A stretch of 64,000 bases of DNA from Shewanella baltica (GCF_900456975.1 NZ_UGYM01000002.1:1364001-1428000), one strand, 5' to 3'. Counted from the stretch's first letter, positions 27,941 to 38,282 are shown. Translations and numbers: made by a program. The notes: generated by a model not told the origin, from the sequence alone.

Positions 27941-28957
27941 ATGTCACAGGAATTTAATGTTGTCGTTTTAGGTGCATCGGGCGCAGTGGGTCAAACAATG
28001 ATAGAGATCCTCGAAGAGCGTAATTTCCCGGTTGCCAATTTGTACCCTTTAGCCAGTAGCCGTAGCGCCGGTGAAACGGTCAGCTTTCATGGCAAACAAA
28101 TTACCATTCTCGACGTAGAAACCTTCGATTGGACCCAAGCTCAAATTGGTTTCTTCTCCGCAGGGGGTGATGTTTCCGCCAAATGGGCCCCGATTGCCGC
28201 TGAAGCAGGTTGTGTTGTGATTGATAACACCTCGCACTTTAGATACGACATCGATATTCCCTTAGTCGTACCCGAAGTGAATCCCCATGCTATTGCTGAT
28301 TTTCGCAATCGCAATATCATTGCTAACCCAAATTGCTCAACGATTCAAATGCTGGTGGCGCTTAAGCCTATTTATGATGCCTATGGTATCAGCCGCATTA
28401 ACGTGGCAACGTACCAGTCAGTTTCGGGTACAGGTAAAAAAGCCATTGAAGAGTTAGCGCATCAGTGCACTAAATTACTGCAAGGTTTACCTGCTGACGC
28501 TGAAGTTTATCCAAAGCAAATTGCTTTTAACGTATTGCCGCAAATCGATAAATTTATGGATAACGGCTATACCAAAGAAGAAATGAAAATGGTCTGGGAA
28601 ACCCAGAAGATTTTCGGTGACGATGAGATTTTAGTGAATGCAACCGCGGTACGTGTACCTGTGTTTTATGGTCACTCGGAAGCCATTAATATCGAAACTC
28701 GTCAGCCTGTCGATGCAGAAGACGTTAAAGCTTTACTGCGTAATGCCGAAGGAGTGGTATTGTTTGAGTCAGATGATGACTATCCAACGGCTGTAACCGA
28801 TGGTGCTGGTACCGATCCGGTTTATGTTGGCCGCATTCGTAAGGATATCTCTCATTCTCACGGAATTAACCTGTGGGTGGTGTCAGACAATATTCGTAAG
28901 GGCGCAGCCTTGAACAGTGTGCAAATTGCCGAGATCTTAGTGAGAGATTATTACTAA
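27941..28957 (+). CDS. asd: Aspartate-semialdehyde dehydrogenase
   Basis: A 338-residue enzyme catalysing NADPH-dependent reduction of aspartyl phosphate, feeding lysine, threonine and methionine synthesis. The Rossmann motif is LGASGAVGQ (about residues 9-17) and the active-site Cys is in NPNCSTIQM (about 129-137); ISHSHGINLWVVSDNIRKGAA near the end (split) carries the catalytic His region. Because the Cys is present this is not the inactive Usg-type paralogue. It is upstream of hubP, a usual arrangement (asd-fimV-truA). Confidence 0.93.
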   Translation: MSQEFNVVVLGASGAVGQTMIEILEERNFPVANLYPLASSRSAGETVSFHGKQITILDVETFDWTQAQIGFFSAGGDVSAKWAPIAAEAGCVVIDNTSHFRYDIDIPLVVPEVNPHAIADFRNRNIIANPNCSTIQMLVALKPIYDAYGISRINVATYQSVSGTGKKAIEELAHQCTKLLQGLPADAEVYPKQIAFNVLPQIDKFMDNGYTKEEMKMVWETQKIFGDDEILVNATAVRVPVFYGHSEAINIETRQPVDAEDVKALLRNAEGVVLFESDDDYPTAVTDGAGTDPVYVGRIRKDISHSHGINLWVVSDNIRKGAALNSVQIAEILVRDYY

Positions 28958-28984
28958 GCACGAGATTGCATTTTATGCCCATTG

Positions 28985-29014
28985 AAAAAGCCTGCTGTCA
29001 GCAGGCTTTTTTTG
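28985..29014 (+). terminator. Rho-independent terminator after asd
   Basis: AAAAGCCTGCTG and CAGCAGGCTTTT (28986-29010) form a tight stem followed by a T run. Confidence 0.88.
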
Positions 29015-29135
29015 TTTTACAATTGTGAACAGTAGCAGGGCAGGGATTTCTGGTTTATAGTAATCTCAATAAATACAATTGCCTAAAGCCTGTTATCAGC
29101 GAGATAACTTTATAGCGCTTCAAAGGGAAGGATTG

Positions 29136-32100
29136 ATGAAATTTCGCACTTCGTATCTTGTGGGTCTAATGGCCACTGTTTTAGCTGTTTCTTCTACCGC
29201 TTATTTTATTGATCCCGCCGTTGCAGCAGATACGCCAAGATTAAAACCCTTAAAAATCATGGGTCCAGACGGACAGATCCGTCAAGTTAATCATCAATAT
29301 GGCCCAACGACATCCAGAGACACTTTTTGGAGCATAGCGCAAAAAGTCCGTCCCGATGCCAGTGTCAGCGTCTATCAAGTGATGGCCGCGCTATATGATG
29401 CTAACCCCCATGCGTTTAACTCTTCCAGCTACAACAGTTTAGAACGTGGCATGATCCTGCTGATCCCGTCTAAAGAAGTCATGCTGTCGATTCCCAATAG
29501 TATGGCGATAGCAAGAGCAGAGCAAAGCGACAGACAATCCCGTGCGCCAGCGAAAGCGGTGCAGAAACCTGCTGTGAAAGTCACTACGCAAGCACCTGTG
29601 ACGGCTCCCGCCGTGATTGCTGAAACTAAAATCACTGAAACCAAAGTGACGCCGCCCAAAGCGCCAGTGGTAGAAACGCCGGCGCCAGACAAGCCTAAGA
29701 TGCTGAGCTCTGATGTAACGTCGCGTTTAGAAGCGGCCGAAAGTAAAAACCTGTCATTAACCGATGAATTAGCTCGTACCCAAGATCAACTCACTGTCCG
29801 CACTTCAGATGTTGAAGCGCTAAAAGTGAAAGTTGAAGAGTTGAATCAACGCATTGCCGTGCTAGAGGAAACTCTGCAAGCCAGCAAATTGCAAAACCAA
29901 GCTTTAAAAGCCGAAGTCGAAGCTGCCCAAATGCCAGAGATGGCAACAGATACTCCTGAAGCAGATGCTGAGGTCGCCGCTGAGCCCGATGATTTATGGC
30001 GTAATATCCTTAATAGTCCAGTGTTAATGATTGCTGCTGCTGTGATCCCTGCCTTGTTCTTGTTACTGGCGGTGTTCTGGTTGCTGCGCCGTAAACGTAA
30101 TAAAGAACGTCGTGAAATGCAGGCGCAAGAAGCGGTAATGGCTGCGGGTGCCGCTGGCGTTGCCGGTACTGCCATCATGGACATGGATGATGACGATTTA
30201 GATGATATGGCGGTGCATTTAGATACCGACCATGCCGACTCTATCGATAGCTTGCTTGATATGGGCAGCGTCGATTTACAACCTGAGCAAGATTTGACTG
30301 ACTCAAACGATCAGATGGATATGGCGTCTGAAATTTTTGTCGATCCGGGTCTCTCTGCCGAACCTGAGGTTGAAGACGAAGGGCAATCTCTTGATGACCT
30401 GTGGGCCGAAGCCATGGGCGATCAGGAAGAGGATATTGTTGAGGAAAAACCTAAATCTGACAATATTCTTGAGGAAGCCGATCTCGATGCGCTATTAGCG
30501 GGCCTAGGTTCAGAAGACAATACTTCAGAAGACAACACTGAAGCTGAAGACGATTTAAGTGAATTAGAGCGAAACTTTGCTAGCGATTTAGCTGAAGAAG
30601 ACGTTGAAGTAGAAGATACTCAACCTGCCAATGAAGCCGTCGCCGATGACGATGATCTTGATGCCTTACTTGCCGAGTTTAGTGTTCCTGCTGAAGATCC
30701 AGAAACGGCAAAAGAACCTGCAACAGCATCTATGGAGTCTGACGATGAAGATCTCAGTGCCGCCATCGCCGCAGAACTCGATGATGAGCTAGATGATGAA
30801 CTGGGCGGCGAAGAGGTTGATGATATCGATGCCCTATTGGCCGATTTCGATAAACCAACGCCAGCCGCAGAACCTGAAGTCGAATCAGATCTTGGCGCTG
30901 AAATTGCTGCCGAGTTAGATGCAGAGCTTGATGAGCTGGGCGTAGAAGATACCGACGACATCGATGCCTTGTTAGCAGATTTCGATAAACCAGCAGAACC
31001 TGAAGTTGAGCCTGATTTTGGCGCTGAAATTGCCGCCGAGTTAGACGCAGAGCTGGATGAACTGGGTGTCGAAGACACTGACGATATCGATGCGCTGTTA
31101 GCAGATTTCGATAAACCAGCTGAACCCGAAGCAGAGCCTGATCTGGGTGCTGAGATTGCCGCCGAGTTAGATACAGAGCTTGATGAGCTTGGCGTCGAAG
31201 ACACTGACGATATCGATGCGCTGTTAGCTGATTTCGATAAACCAGCAGAACCCGAAGCTGAACCTGATCTTGGCGCTGAAATCGCCGCCGAGTTAGACGA
31301 TGAATTGGATGAATTAGGCGTAGATGAATCCGATGATATCGATTCGTTGTTGGCGAGTTTTGATGCTGAGCCTGAAATCAAAGTTGATGCTGAAGACAAT
31401 GCCGAAAACGATACCGAAGATGATGCGATCAGTGCAGAAATTGCCGCAGAGCTAGAAGCTTCGTTACCGGAAGATATAAAAGGCGAAGCGTCAGGCGATG
31501 AAGATTTAGATGCGCTGTTAGCTGAATTTGATGTGCCAGAACAACTCGATGCCGATGAAGATGAATTCGACTTCGATATGGAAACGGCGCAGCTTGATGC
31601 GGACGATAACGCCACAGATGAAGACAATTTACTCAAAGGTATTGGTGCATCTCACTCGATTGACGGCACTGATGATACTTTCTCGTTAGTCGAAGAGTTG
31701 GGTGAAGATGATGATTCTGACGCCCTGACTACGGCTGCAGCCACTTTAGCTGCCGCTACCGCCGCAGCGAGTGTTAAGGAAAAAGAGTCTTCTTTCTTTA
31801 ATGATTTAAAAGCCAATAAGAGCAAAGATCCCCACGTGCTCGATTGGGACTCAGAGCTTGATTTTGCGCCTAAGGCCAAACCTGCTGCGACGCCAGCCGA
31901 TGCCGCCGCTGAAACGGATGTCGATGATGTCGAGCCTAATGCCGATGCTTCGCTAGCTGATACGCCGGCTCCGGATGATGCGACTCAAGAGAAGCCGATT
32001 AAGGCGACGCGTAACGATCTTGATTTTAGTGAAGATTTTAAACTCGATACCCATGAGGATGCTGACGATTCTGAGCAAGGCCTCGATTTAAGCGACGACA

Positions 32101-32588
32101 ATGTACTCGCTGCTTTCACGGCCAATACCGATTTTGATGACGATGAAGATGTACTGACGTCGGAAGACAGTTTCTCGCTCGTCGATGATCTCACAGTCGA
32201 TGAAGCGTTAGCTGCACTCGATGCTCAAGAGTCGCGTAAAGCACAGAAGAAGTTTGTTCCTGAGCATGATTTAACGAATTTCCAAAATGAAAACGGCTTT
32301 ATCGACATCGACAAGTTGTTGAATGATGCCGATGAAGACGGCACTGATACCGATTTGTATTCGGAAGTCGATGTGGAAATGAGTGATGTCGGAGCCTTAA
32401 TCGGCGATGCCGCTATGATTGATGTCGATGATGAAGAAAACTCAGTCAACGCTAAGCTGGATTTAGCTCGCGCTTATATCGAAATTGACGACAGCGACAG
32501 CGCCAAAGCCCTGCTCAAAGAAGTGCAAATTGATGGTAATGAGCGCCAGCAAGATGAAGCCGGACGTTTACTCAAAGAGATGAGTTAA
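29136..32588 (+). CDS. hubP: Polar landmark protein HubP/FimV
   Basis: A 1150-residue protein with start at 29136 (GGAAGGATTG upstream). A signal peptide (about 1-30) is followed by a LysM-like periplasmic domain (about 40-110, with TFWSIAQKVRP and GMILLIPS), a Pro/Thr-rich linker and a coiled coil (about 200-265). A transmembrane helix lies near 297-318, then a very acidic cytoplasmic region with four 42-residue repeats (motif DIDALLADFDKP). The C-terminal FimV domain ends DEAGRLLKEMS. HubP recruits chemotaxis, flagellar and chromosome partition factors to the pole in Vibrio and Shewanella. The asd-hubP-truA order supports the assignment. Confidence 0.94.
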   Translation: MKFRTSYLVGLMATVLAVSSTAYFIDPAVAADTPRLKPLKIMGPDGQIRQVNHQYGPTTSRDTFWSIAQKVRPDASVSVYQVMAALYDANPHAFNSSSYNSLERGMILLIPSKEVMLSIPNSMAIARAEQSDRQSRAPAKAVQKPAVKVTTQAPVTAPAVIAETKITETKVTPPKAPVVETPAPDKPKMLSSDVTSRLEAAESKNLSLTDELARTQDQLTVRTSDVEALKVKVEELNQRIAVLEETLQASKLQNQALKAEVEAAQMPEMATDTPEADAEVAAEPDDLWRNILNSPVLMIAAAVIPALFLLLAVFWLLRRKRNKERREMQAQEAVMAAGAAGVAGTAIMDMDDDDLDDMAVHLDTDHADSIDSLLDMGSVDLQPEQDLTDSNDQMDMASEIFVDPGLSAEPEVEDEGQSLDDLWAEAMGDQEEDIVEEKPKSDNILEEADLDALLAGLGSEDNTSEDNTEAEDDLSELERNFASDLAEEDVEVEDTQPANEAVADDDDLDALLAEFSVPAEDPETAKEPATASMESDDEDLSAAIAAELDDELDDELGGEEVDDIDALLADFDKPTPAAEPEVESDLGAEIAAELDAELDELGVEDTDDIDALLADFDKPAEPEVEPDFGAEIAAELDAELDELGVEDTDDIDALLADFDKPAEPEAEPDLGAEIAAELDTELDELGVEDTDDIDALLADFDKPAEPEAEPDLGAEIAAELDDELDELGVDESDDIDSLLASFDAEPEIKVDAEDNAENDTEDDAISAEIAAELEASLPEDIKGEASGDEDLDALLAEFDVPEQLDADEDEFDFDMETAQLDADDNATDEDNLLKGIGASHSIDGTDDTFSLVEELGEDDDSDALTTAAATLAAATAAASVKEKESSFFNDLKANKSKDPHVLDWDSELDFAPKAKPAATPADAAAETDVDDVEPNADASLADTPAPDDATQEKPIKATRNDLDFSEDFKLDTHEDADDSEQGLDLSDDNVLAAFTANTDFDDDEDVLTSEDSFSLVDDLTVDEALAALDAQESRKAQKKFVPEHDLTNFQNENGFIDIDKLLNDADEDGTDTDLYSEVDVEMSDVGALIGDAAMIDVDDEENSVNAKLDLARAYIEIDDSDSAKALLKEVQIDGNERQQDEAGRLLKEMS
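30819..31370 (+). repeat. 126-bp coding tandem repeat in hubP, about 4.3 copies
   Basis: Four consecutive units of about 42 residues begin with DIDALLADFDKP and contain AEIAAELD-ELDELGVED. A fifth partial unit starts DIDSLLASFD. Confidence 0.93.
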
Positions 32589-32612
32589 TCCCGATTGAGA
32601 GAGTTTCAACCT

Positions 32613-32640
32613 AACGGCGCCTTCAGCGCCGTTTTTTTTA
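32613..32640 (+). terminator. Rho-independent terminator after hubP
   Basis: AACGGCGC (32613-32620) pairs with GCGCCGTT (32626-32633) and is followed by a T run. Confidence 0.92.
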
Positions 32641-32690
32641 TGGGCTGCTGTGATAAAATACGCCGCTAAATCAATTGTGAGGAAAAGTGG

Positions 32691-33476
32691 ATGCGGATTG
32701 CATTAGGTATTGAATATGACGGCAATGGTTATTTTGGCTGGCAACGTCAGGCCGAAGTCGATTCAGTACAAGCGCAATTAGAACGGGCGTTATCGATAGT
32801 GGCCAACGAGCCTATCGGCGTCTTCTGCGCTGGCCGTACCGACGCGGGCGTGCATGCCACGGGACAAGTGGTTCATTTTGAAACCAATGCCATTCGTAAT
32901 GAAGGCGCATGGACCTTAGGGGTAAATGCCAATTTACCCGACAATATTGCCGTGCGTTGGGTTAAAGAAGTCGACGACAGTTTTCACGCGCGCTTTTCGG
33001 CTACCGCCAGACGCTACCGTTATGTGATTTACAATCACAGTTTTCGCCCTGGGATTTTACGCCATGGTGTCAGCCATTATCACGGCGATATTGATGCCGA
33101 TAGAATGCATCAAGCGGCGCAGGCACTCTTAGGCGAGCAAGATTTTACCAGCTTTCGCGCAGTCCAGTGCCAGTCAAAAACGCCGTTTCGTAATGTACAT
33201 TGCGTCAATGTTACGCGCCAAGGCATGTATGTGATTGTTGATATCGCCGCCAACGCCTTTTTACACCACATGGTGCGCAATATCGTCGGTTCATTATTAG
33301 AAATCGGTTTAGGCAATCAGCCGCTGACGTGGATGGGTGATTTGCTCGCGTTAAAAGACAGAAACCAAGCCGCAGCAACGGCTAAACCTCATGGGCTTTA
33401 TTTAGTTGATGTGACTTATCCAGAACAATATCAATTGCCTAAACTCGCCCTTGGGCCATTATTCATGTTGGATTAA
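32691..33476 (+). CDS. truA: tRNA pseudouridine(38-40) synthase TruA
   Basis: A 261-residue pseudouridine synthase acting on the anticodon arm. The catalytic Asp is in [18 protein letters not shown] (about residues 46-63), and the second motif is [20 protein letters not shown] (about 188-207). The ATG at 32691 gives [20 protein letters not shown], the normal start. In E. coli accD lies between truA and folC; here the next gene is folC. Confidence 0.96.
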   Translation: MRIALGIEYDGNGYFGWQRQAEVDSVQAQLERALSIVANEPIGVFCAGRTDAGVHATGQVVHFETNAIRNEGAWTLGVNANLPDNIAVRWVKEVDDSFHARFSATARRYRYVIYNHSFRPGILRHGVSHYHGDIDADRMHQAAQALLGEQDFTSFRAVQCQSKTPFRNVHCVNVTRQGMYVIVDIAANAFLHHMVRNIVGSLLEIGLGNQPLTWMGDLLALKDRNQAAATAKPHGLYLVDVTYPEQYQLPKLALGPLFMLD

Positions 33477-33546
33477 AAAAGTTGTTGGATTAGCAAGAGC
33501 GGTTGGATGAGCAGAATTGTTGGATTAAAAAAGCTGCTGAATCAAA
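33464..33546 (+). repeat. Degenerate tandem repeat spanning the truA stop
   Basis: Units of the type TGTTGGATTAAAAAAG, GTTGGATTAGCAAGAG, GTTGGATGAGCAGAAT and TGTTGGATTAAAAAAG follow each other. The first unit holds the last truA codons and its TAA. Confidence 0.7.
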
Positions 33547-33690
33547 CACGAGCCTAGCTTAATTTATCTCGCGTGAACTTCGCTTTATCATTGAGTTTAG
33601 TATGGCGCGGCAGTCTGCCTAAGACTGTCCGCAAAACGCCAATAGTGTAGTTAAACGATTAAATGGCATCGAATACGAGGATGTACGGAC

Positions 33691-34962
33691 ATGCTAACAG
33701 CGCCAGCGTCAAATGCAGCATTGGAACAGTGGTTGGATTATTTGTTATCCATACATCCAACCGAAATCGATATGGGATTAACCCGTGTTTCTAAGGTCGC
33801 GCAAACCCTTGGCCTATTAGATTTAGGCCAAAGCAAGATAGTCACAGTGGCAGGGACGAATGGTAAAGGCACGACTTGCGCTATGCTGGAAAATATTCTG
33901 CGCTTATCGGGTTTGACTGTGGGCGTATACAGCTCGCCGCACATGCTGAAATACAACGAGCGAGTGCGTATTAATGGTAGCGATGCTAGTGATAGCGCCT
34001 TTGTCGCCGCCTTTGAGCAAATTGAAGCCGCGCGCGCCGAGATTTCCCTGACCTTTTTTGAATACGCCACGCTTGCGGGCCTGATACTGTTTAAAGCCGC
34101 TAAGCTGGATGTAGTCATCTTAGAAGTCGGTTTAGGTGGACGGTTAGATGCCACCAATATTATTGATGCCGATATCAGCGTGGTGACCTCGGTCGATTTA
34201 GATCATGAAAGTTATCTGGGGAATACCCGTGAACTCGTCGGCCGTGAAAAGGCGGGTATTTTCCGCCGTGGTAAAGCTGCAATTGTCGGCGAGCCCAACT
34301 TGCCGCATACCGTCAATGATGTTGCCAATGAGGTTGGCGCCATCTTGTATCGCGTCGGCAACGAATTCAGTTACCAAGTCCATGGCAATCTGTGGAGTTT
34401 TCAGGGCCAAGTGCTCAAACTACACGATTTAGCGTTACCGACCTTGCCGCTACCTAATGCGGCCACGGTATTGGCCGTAATTGAACAGGGTTGGCCGGAT
34501 ATCGCGCCCGCTATTATTGCCCAGGGCATTAGCACTGCTCGGTTAACCGGTCGATTAGAGCGGGTGAGTGAGCAGCCGTTAGTACTACTCGATGTGGCGC
34601 ATAATCCCCATGCGGCGCGTTTTTTGGTGCAGCAATTAGCGCCAATGGTTGTAGGTAAACGCGTATTTGCCCTTTGTGGCATGTTGAAGGATAAAGATAT
34701 TGCGGGCGTGTTGCCTGTGATCCATCCTCTGGTCGACACTTGGTATTTAGTGAGTCTTCATGGTGAGCGTGGCGCGAGTTCTGCCATGCTACGCAAAACC
34801 TTAGCACCCGAGGCCAGCGCATTTGAGTTTGAGAGCATAGCTGAGGCATGGTCGGCATTAAAAGCGCAAATTAACCCAGATGATGTGGTAATTGTGTTTG
34901 GCTCCTTTTACACTGTGGCAGGTTTTAAGTCTCAATTTATGCAGGAAGTCCGTTTTGTCTAG
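33691..34962 (+). CDS. folC: Bifunctional folylpolyglutamate/dihydrofolate synthase FolC
   Basis: A 423-residue ATP-dependent Mur-ligase-like enzyme adding glutamate to dihydropteroate or folates. The P-loop is VAGTNGKGTTCAML (about residues 53-66), and the family motif EVGLGGRLDATNII is at about 146-159. LLDVAHNPHAARFL (about 299-312) is the C-domain signature. dedD starts inside the end of this gene (TTG 34955, stop at 34962), so the two are translationally coupled. Confidence 0.95.
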   Translation: MLTAPASNAALEQWLDYLLSIHPTEIDMGLTRVSKVAQTLGLLDLGQSKIVTVAGTNGKGTTCAMLENILRLSGLTVGVYSSPHMLKYNERVRINGSDASDSAFVAAFEQIEAARAEISLTFFEYATLAGLILFKAAKLDVVILEVGLGGRLDATNIIDADISVVTSVDLDHESYLGNTRELVGREKAGIFRRGKAAIVGEPNLPHTVNDVANEVGAILYRVGNEFSYQVHGNLWSFQGQVLKLHDLALPTLPLPNAATVLAVIEQGWPDIAPAIIAQGISTARLTGRLERVSEQPLVLLDVAHNPHAARFLVQQLAPMVVGKRVFALCGMLKDKDIAGVLPVIHPLVDTWYLVSLHGERGASSAMLRKTLAPEASAFEFESIAEAWSALKAQINPDDVVIVFGSFYTVAGFKSQFMQEVRFV

Positions 34963-35707
34963 CCAGTTTCATAATCGTTTAGTCGGCACTGTGGTGCTGG
35001 TTGCGCTTGGAGTGATTTTTTTGCCGGATATTTTGGATGGCAAAAAAGATCGCCAAGAAGAGCAGTTTTCCGAAATACCTTTGCGTCCGACTGTGATTGA
35101 GCAGCAAAAAGCCGACGATGATATGTTTGAAGTCTTGTCGGCCGAAGATGCTGCCGCGCTGAGTGGTGCTGATGTCGTCTTAGCTGAGACAGGCAATAAT
35201 GCCGACAGTGACAAGTCATCTGCCATCGCTAAGCAAGACGTTAAGGCGGACGTTAAACCCGAGGTGAAAAAGCCAGAGGTTAAGCAAGCAGAAGTTAAAA
35301 AGCCGGAAGCGAAACCAGAACCTAAAAAAGAGCCACCTAAGGCGACGGTAAAAACGGAGCCCGCTAAAAAAGCTGAGACTAAAGCGCCAACCGTCGCTAA
35401 GACTGAAAAGCCCAAAGCAGAAACGCCAAAAGCCAGTGCTGCCAGCCGTGACAGCTTAAAAAGTGGCTTTACCTTGCAGCTCGGCAGTTTTAACAATGCA
35501 ACCAATGTTAAAGCCTTGATTGCACAGCTACGCAAGAGTGGTTTTAAAGCATACACTATCCCTGAAAATCCTAAAGATGGCGTATTAACCAAAGTGTTTG
35601 TCGGGCCAGATGTGTCTGAGGCAAAGCTGAAGAAAATACAAATTGAGGTGGAAAACCTCACGCGTCTTAAGGGCTGGATTGTTCCTTTTAATCCCTTAGA
35701 ATCTTAA
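34955..35707 (+). CDS. dedD: SPOR-domain cell division protein DedD
   Basis: A 250-residue inner-membrane protein. The start is a TTG at 34955 with AGGAAG upstream, giving MSSQFHNRLVGTVVLVALGV, closely like E. coli DedD. A single transmembrane helix (about 9-25) is followed by a long Lys/Glu/Pro-rich periplasmic linker (about 85-165) and a C-terminal SPOR domain (about 170-250, FTLQLGSFNNATNVKALIAQ) that binds denuded septal peptidoglycan. It overlaps folC by 8 nt and precedes cvpA, as in E. coli. Confidence 0.93.
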   Translation: MSSQFHNRLVGTVVLVALGVIFLPDILDGKKDRQEEQFSEIPLRPTVIEQQKADDDMFEVLSAEDAAALSGADVVLAETGNNADSDKSSAIAKQDVKADVKPEVKKPEVKQAEVKKPEAKPEPKKEPPKATVKTEPAKKAETKAPTVAKTEKPKAETPKASAASRDSLKSGFTLQLGSFNNATNVKALIAQLRKSGFKAYTIPENPKDGVLTKVFVGPDVSEAKLKKIQIEVENLTRLKGWIVPFNPLES

Positions 35708-35822
35708 TGGTGATATAAGATCAGCGACTGAAAATGATTTATTTACCTCTCTAGGGGTGAGAATCGTTTCAGTCTCTGGTAGAATCGCGCCGTCTTAAAG
35801 CCTATGTCGGAAAGCCATCTCA

Positions 35823-36311
35823 ATGGTTTGGATTGATTACGCTATCATATTCGTCATCGGATTATCGACTCTCATCAGTCTAATCCGCGGATTCGCCAAA
35901 GAAGCCATGTCCTTAGTGGTATGGTTCGCGGCTTTCTTTGTTGCCAGCCAATTTTACCAAGATCTTGCCGTTCACTTAACTCAAATGAACGATGAGATGC
36001 TGCGTAATGGCGTTTCTATTGCCATCCTCTTTATTACCACTTTGGTACTCGGCGCCTTAGTTAACTATATTCTCGGACAACTTGTTGTCAAAACTGGATT
36101 ATCTGGCACTGATAGGCTCTTGGGCCTGTGTTTCGGTGCTATTCGAGGCGCGCTAATTGTGAGCGCCTTGCTGTTTTTTATGGATGCTTTCACAGGTTCA
36201 CCCAACACCCAATGGTGGAAGGACTCTGTGCTAGTGCCCGAATTTGGCGTTGTCATTCAATGGTTTTTTGACTATTTGGAAAACACCTCCAGCTTTGTAC
36301 CCAAACTATAA
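35823..36311 (+). CDS. cvpA: CvpA family membrane protein
   Basis: A 162-residue protein with four hydrophobic helices starting [20 protein letters not shown]. CvpA is needed for colicin V production and for envelope or deoxycholate resistance in enterobacteria; its activity is not defined. The folC-dedD-cvpA-purF order is that of E. coli, although here a 269-bp leader with hairpins separates it from purF. Confidence 0.93.
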   Translation: MVWIDYAIIFVIGLSTLISLIRGFAKEAMSLVVWFAAFFVASQFYQDLAVHLTQMNDEMLRNGVSIAILFITTLVLGALVNYILGQLVVKTGLSGTDRLLGLCFGAIRGALIVSALLFFMDAFTGSPNTQWWKDSVLVPEFGVVIQWFFDYLENTSSFVPKL

Positions 36312-36329
36312 GAAAGAAAATTAATTAAT

Positions 36330-36360
36330 CCTAAGTGATGGAAAGTAGTAATCGCTTAGG
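36330..36360 (+). promoter_or_regulatory. Hairpin after cvpA
   Basis: CCTAAGTGA (36330-36338) and TCGCTTAGG (36352-36360) can pair with one G-T, around a 13-nt loop. There is no T run. Confidence 0.4.
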
Positions 36361-36414
36361 TATGTACGTCACTCCTGTTCAAGGGCTTATGCCTAAAAAC
36401 AGGGTAACTGTGAG

Positions 36415-36444
36415 CGCAATCGCAAGTTTATGCGTGCGATTGCG
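36415..36444 (+). promoter_or_regulatory. PurR-like box within a 10-bp inverted repeat upstream of purF
   Basis: The segment 36420-36435 (TCGCAAGTTTATGCGT) matches 11 of 16 positions of the PurR consensus ACGCAAACGTTTGCGT. Around it, CGCAATCGCA (36415-36424) and TGCGATTGCG (36435-36444) form a perfect 10-bp inverted repeat. It is 137 bp upstream of purF, a known PurR target elsewhere. Confidence 0.45.
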
Positions 36445-36580
36445 ATTAACAGATTAGTGACGGGATACCTTGGCGACCGATAGGTAGCACTTAAGCCGAA
36501 AGGCTAGAGTTTTACTTTATCATTTGCTTATATTTCAACATGAAAGGGCATAGAACATCTTACAATGAGGAAGCTTACCC

Positions 36581-38095
36581 ATGTGTGGTATCGTCGGAAT
36601 AGTTGGCCAATCATCGGTTAATCAGACCATTTATGATGCACTGACAGTGTTGCAGCACAGAGGTCAGGATGCGGCAGGTATTGTGACCATTGATCGTGGT
36701 GCTTTCAGACTGCGTAAAGCCAATGGTCTGGTCAAAGACGTTTTTGAAGTCAAACACATGCAACGCCTACAAGGTAATGCAGGTATTGGCCATGTGCGTT
36801 ATCCAACTGCGGGCAGTTCAAGCGCATCTGAAGCGCAGCCTTTCTATGTTAACTCGCCATTTGGGATCTCTTTAGCCCACAACGGCAACTTAACCAATAC
36901 AGTCGAATTAGCCGAAGGGCTGATCAAAAAACGTCGCCATGTGAACACCACTTCGGATTCTGAAGTGTTGCTTAACCTGTTGGCCGACGAACTGCAAAAA
37001 ACCACTAGCTTGACCCTGACGTCGGAAGAAGTGTTCGATGCGGTCGCTAACGTACACCAGCAAGCTCGTGGTGCCTACGCGGTTGTGGCTATTATAATCG
37101 GCCAAGGCTTAGTCGCATTCCGTGACCCATTTGGTATTCGCCCTCTGGTGTTAGGTAAGCACGAAACGCCAACGGGTACTGAATACATGGTCGCTTCTGA
37201 AAGCGTGGCACTCGATGCCGTCGGTTTTGAAGTGATGCGTGATGTGGCGCCAGGTGAAGCGATTTACGTGTCAATTGATGGTCAGCTGTATACCCGTCAA
37301 TGTGCTGCAGAACCTAGCTACGCACCTTGTATCTTCGAATTCGTTTATTTTGCCCGTCCAGATTCGACTATCGATAAAGTGTCTGTTTATGCCAGTCGCG
37401 TAAACATGGGCGCTAAGCTTGGCGAGAAGATTAAGAAAGAATGGTACGATCACGACATCGACGTGGTGATTCCTATTCCTGAAACTTCTTGCGATATCGC
37501 GCTGGAAATTGCCCGTTGCATGGACTTACCGTACCGCCAAGGTTTTGTGAAAAACCGTTATATTGGCCGTACTTTTATCATGCCGGGTCAACAGGAACGT
37601 AAGAAGTCAGTGCGTCGCAAGTTGAATGCGATTAACACTGAATTCAAAGGCAAAAATGTCTTGTTGGTGGACGACTCTATCGTTCGCGGTACGACGTCTG
37701 AGCAAATCATCGAAATGGCCCGTGAAGCGGGTGCCAAGAAAGTGTACTTTGCCTCTGCCGCGCCGGAAATTCGTTTCCCGAACGTGTACGGTATCGACAT
37801 GCCAACGTCAAACGAGTTGATCGCCCATGGCCGTGATGCCGATGAAATCGCTAAGTTAATTGGTGCCGATGGCATTATTTTCCAAGACTTACCTGATTTA
37901 ATCGAAGCGGTAAGAATGGAAAATCCAGCGATTAAGCGTTTCGAAACCTCTGTTTTTGATGGTCATTACATCACTAACGATGTAGATCAAGCGTATTTAG
38001 ATCACTTGACGCAACTGCGTAATGACGATGCTAAAGCGGATCGTAACAAAGATATAGGTACTAACTTAGAACTGCATAACGTCTGTCACCCATAA
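36581..38095 (+). CDS. purF: Amidophosphoribosyltransferase PurF
   Basis: A 504-residue enzyme for the first committed step of purine synthesis. The glutaminase domain begins [12 protein letters not shown], so Cys2 becomes the N-terminal nucleophile. The phosphoribosyltransferase loop is [18 protein letters not shown] (about residues 362-379). The length fits E. coli PurF (505). A leader with a PurR-like site precedes it. Confidence 0.96.
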   Translation: MCGIVGIVGQSSVNQTIYDALTVLQHRGQDAAGIVTIDRGAFRLRKANGLVKDVFEVKHMQRLQGNAGIGHVRYPTAGSSSASEAQPFYVNSPFGISLAHNGNLTNTVELAEGLIKKRRHVNTTSDSEVLLNLLADELQKTTSLTLTSEEVFDAVANVHQQARGAYAVVAIIIGQGLVAFRDPFGIRPLVLGKHETPTGTEYMVASESVALDAVGFEVMRDVAPGEAIYVSIDGQLYTRQCAAEPSYAPCIFEFVYFARPDSTIDKVSVYASRVNMGAKLGEKIKKEWYDHDIDVVIPIPETSCDIALEIARCMDLPYRQGFVKNRYIGRTFIMPGQQERKKSVRRKLNAINTEFKGKNVLLVDDSIVRGTTSEQIIEMAREAGAKKVYFASAAPEIRFPNVYGIDMPTSNELIAHGRDADEIAKLIGADGIIFQDLPDLIEAVRMENPAIKRFETSVFDGHYITNDVDQAYLDHLTQLRNDDAKADRNKDIGTNLELHNVCHP

Positions 38096-38114
38096 GGTGA
38101 AACGTTAGGCGGAT

Positions 38115-38147
38115 AAAAAGCCAGTGATAATGTCATTGGCTTTTTTT
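38115..38147 (+). terminator. Rho-independent terminator after purF
   Basis: AAAAGCCAGTGA (38116-38127) and TCATTGGCTTTT (38133-38144) pair with one G-T and precede TTT. Confidence 0.88.
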
Positions 38148-38282
38148 ATGGCTTTTTTATGGAGCGTTAACCGCCACTTGGGAAAGGTATCGCGATTGGG
38201 CGAGGGGGAACATCTATGAGTGTTTGTTCTCGACATCCGCATGCGAGGCTGCTGATCTTTTCAGCCATAGGTTTTGTCGTGT

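Noticed and set aside
30620..31636. Long Ser-rich reverse-strand ORF of 338 codons
   Set aside because: It is the mirror of the Asp/Glu-rich hubP repeats; GAY/GAR codons read backwards give Ser/Leu-type codons. No ribosome site and no family-like composition.
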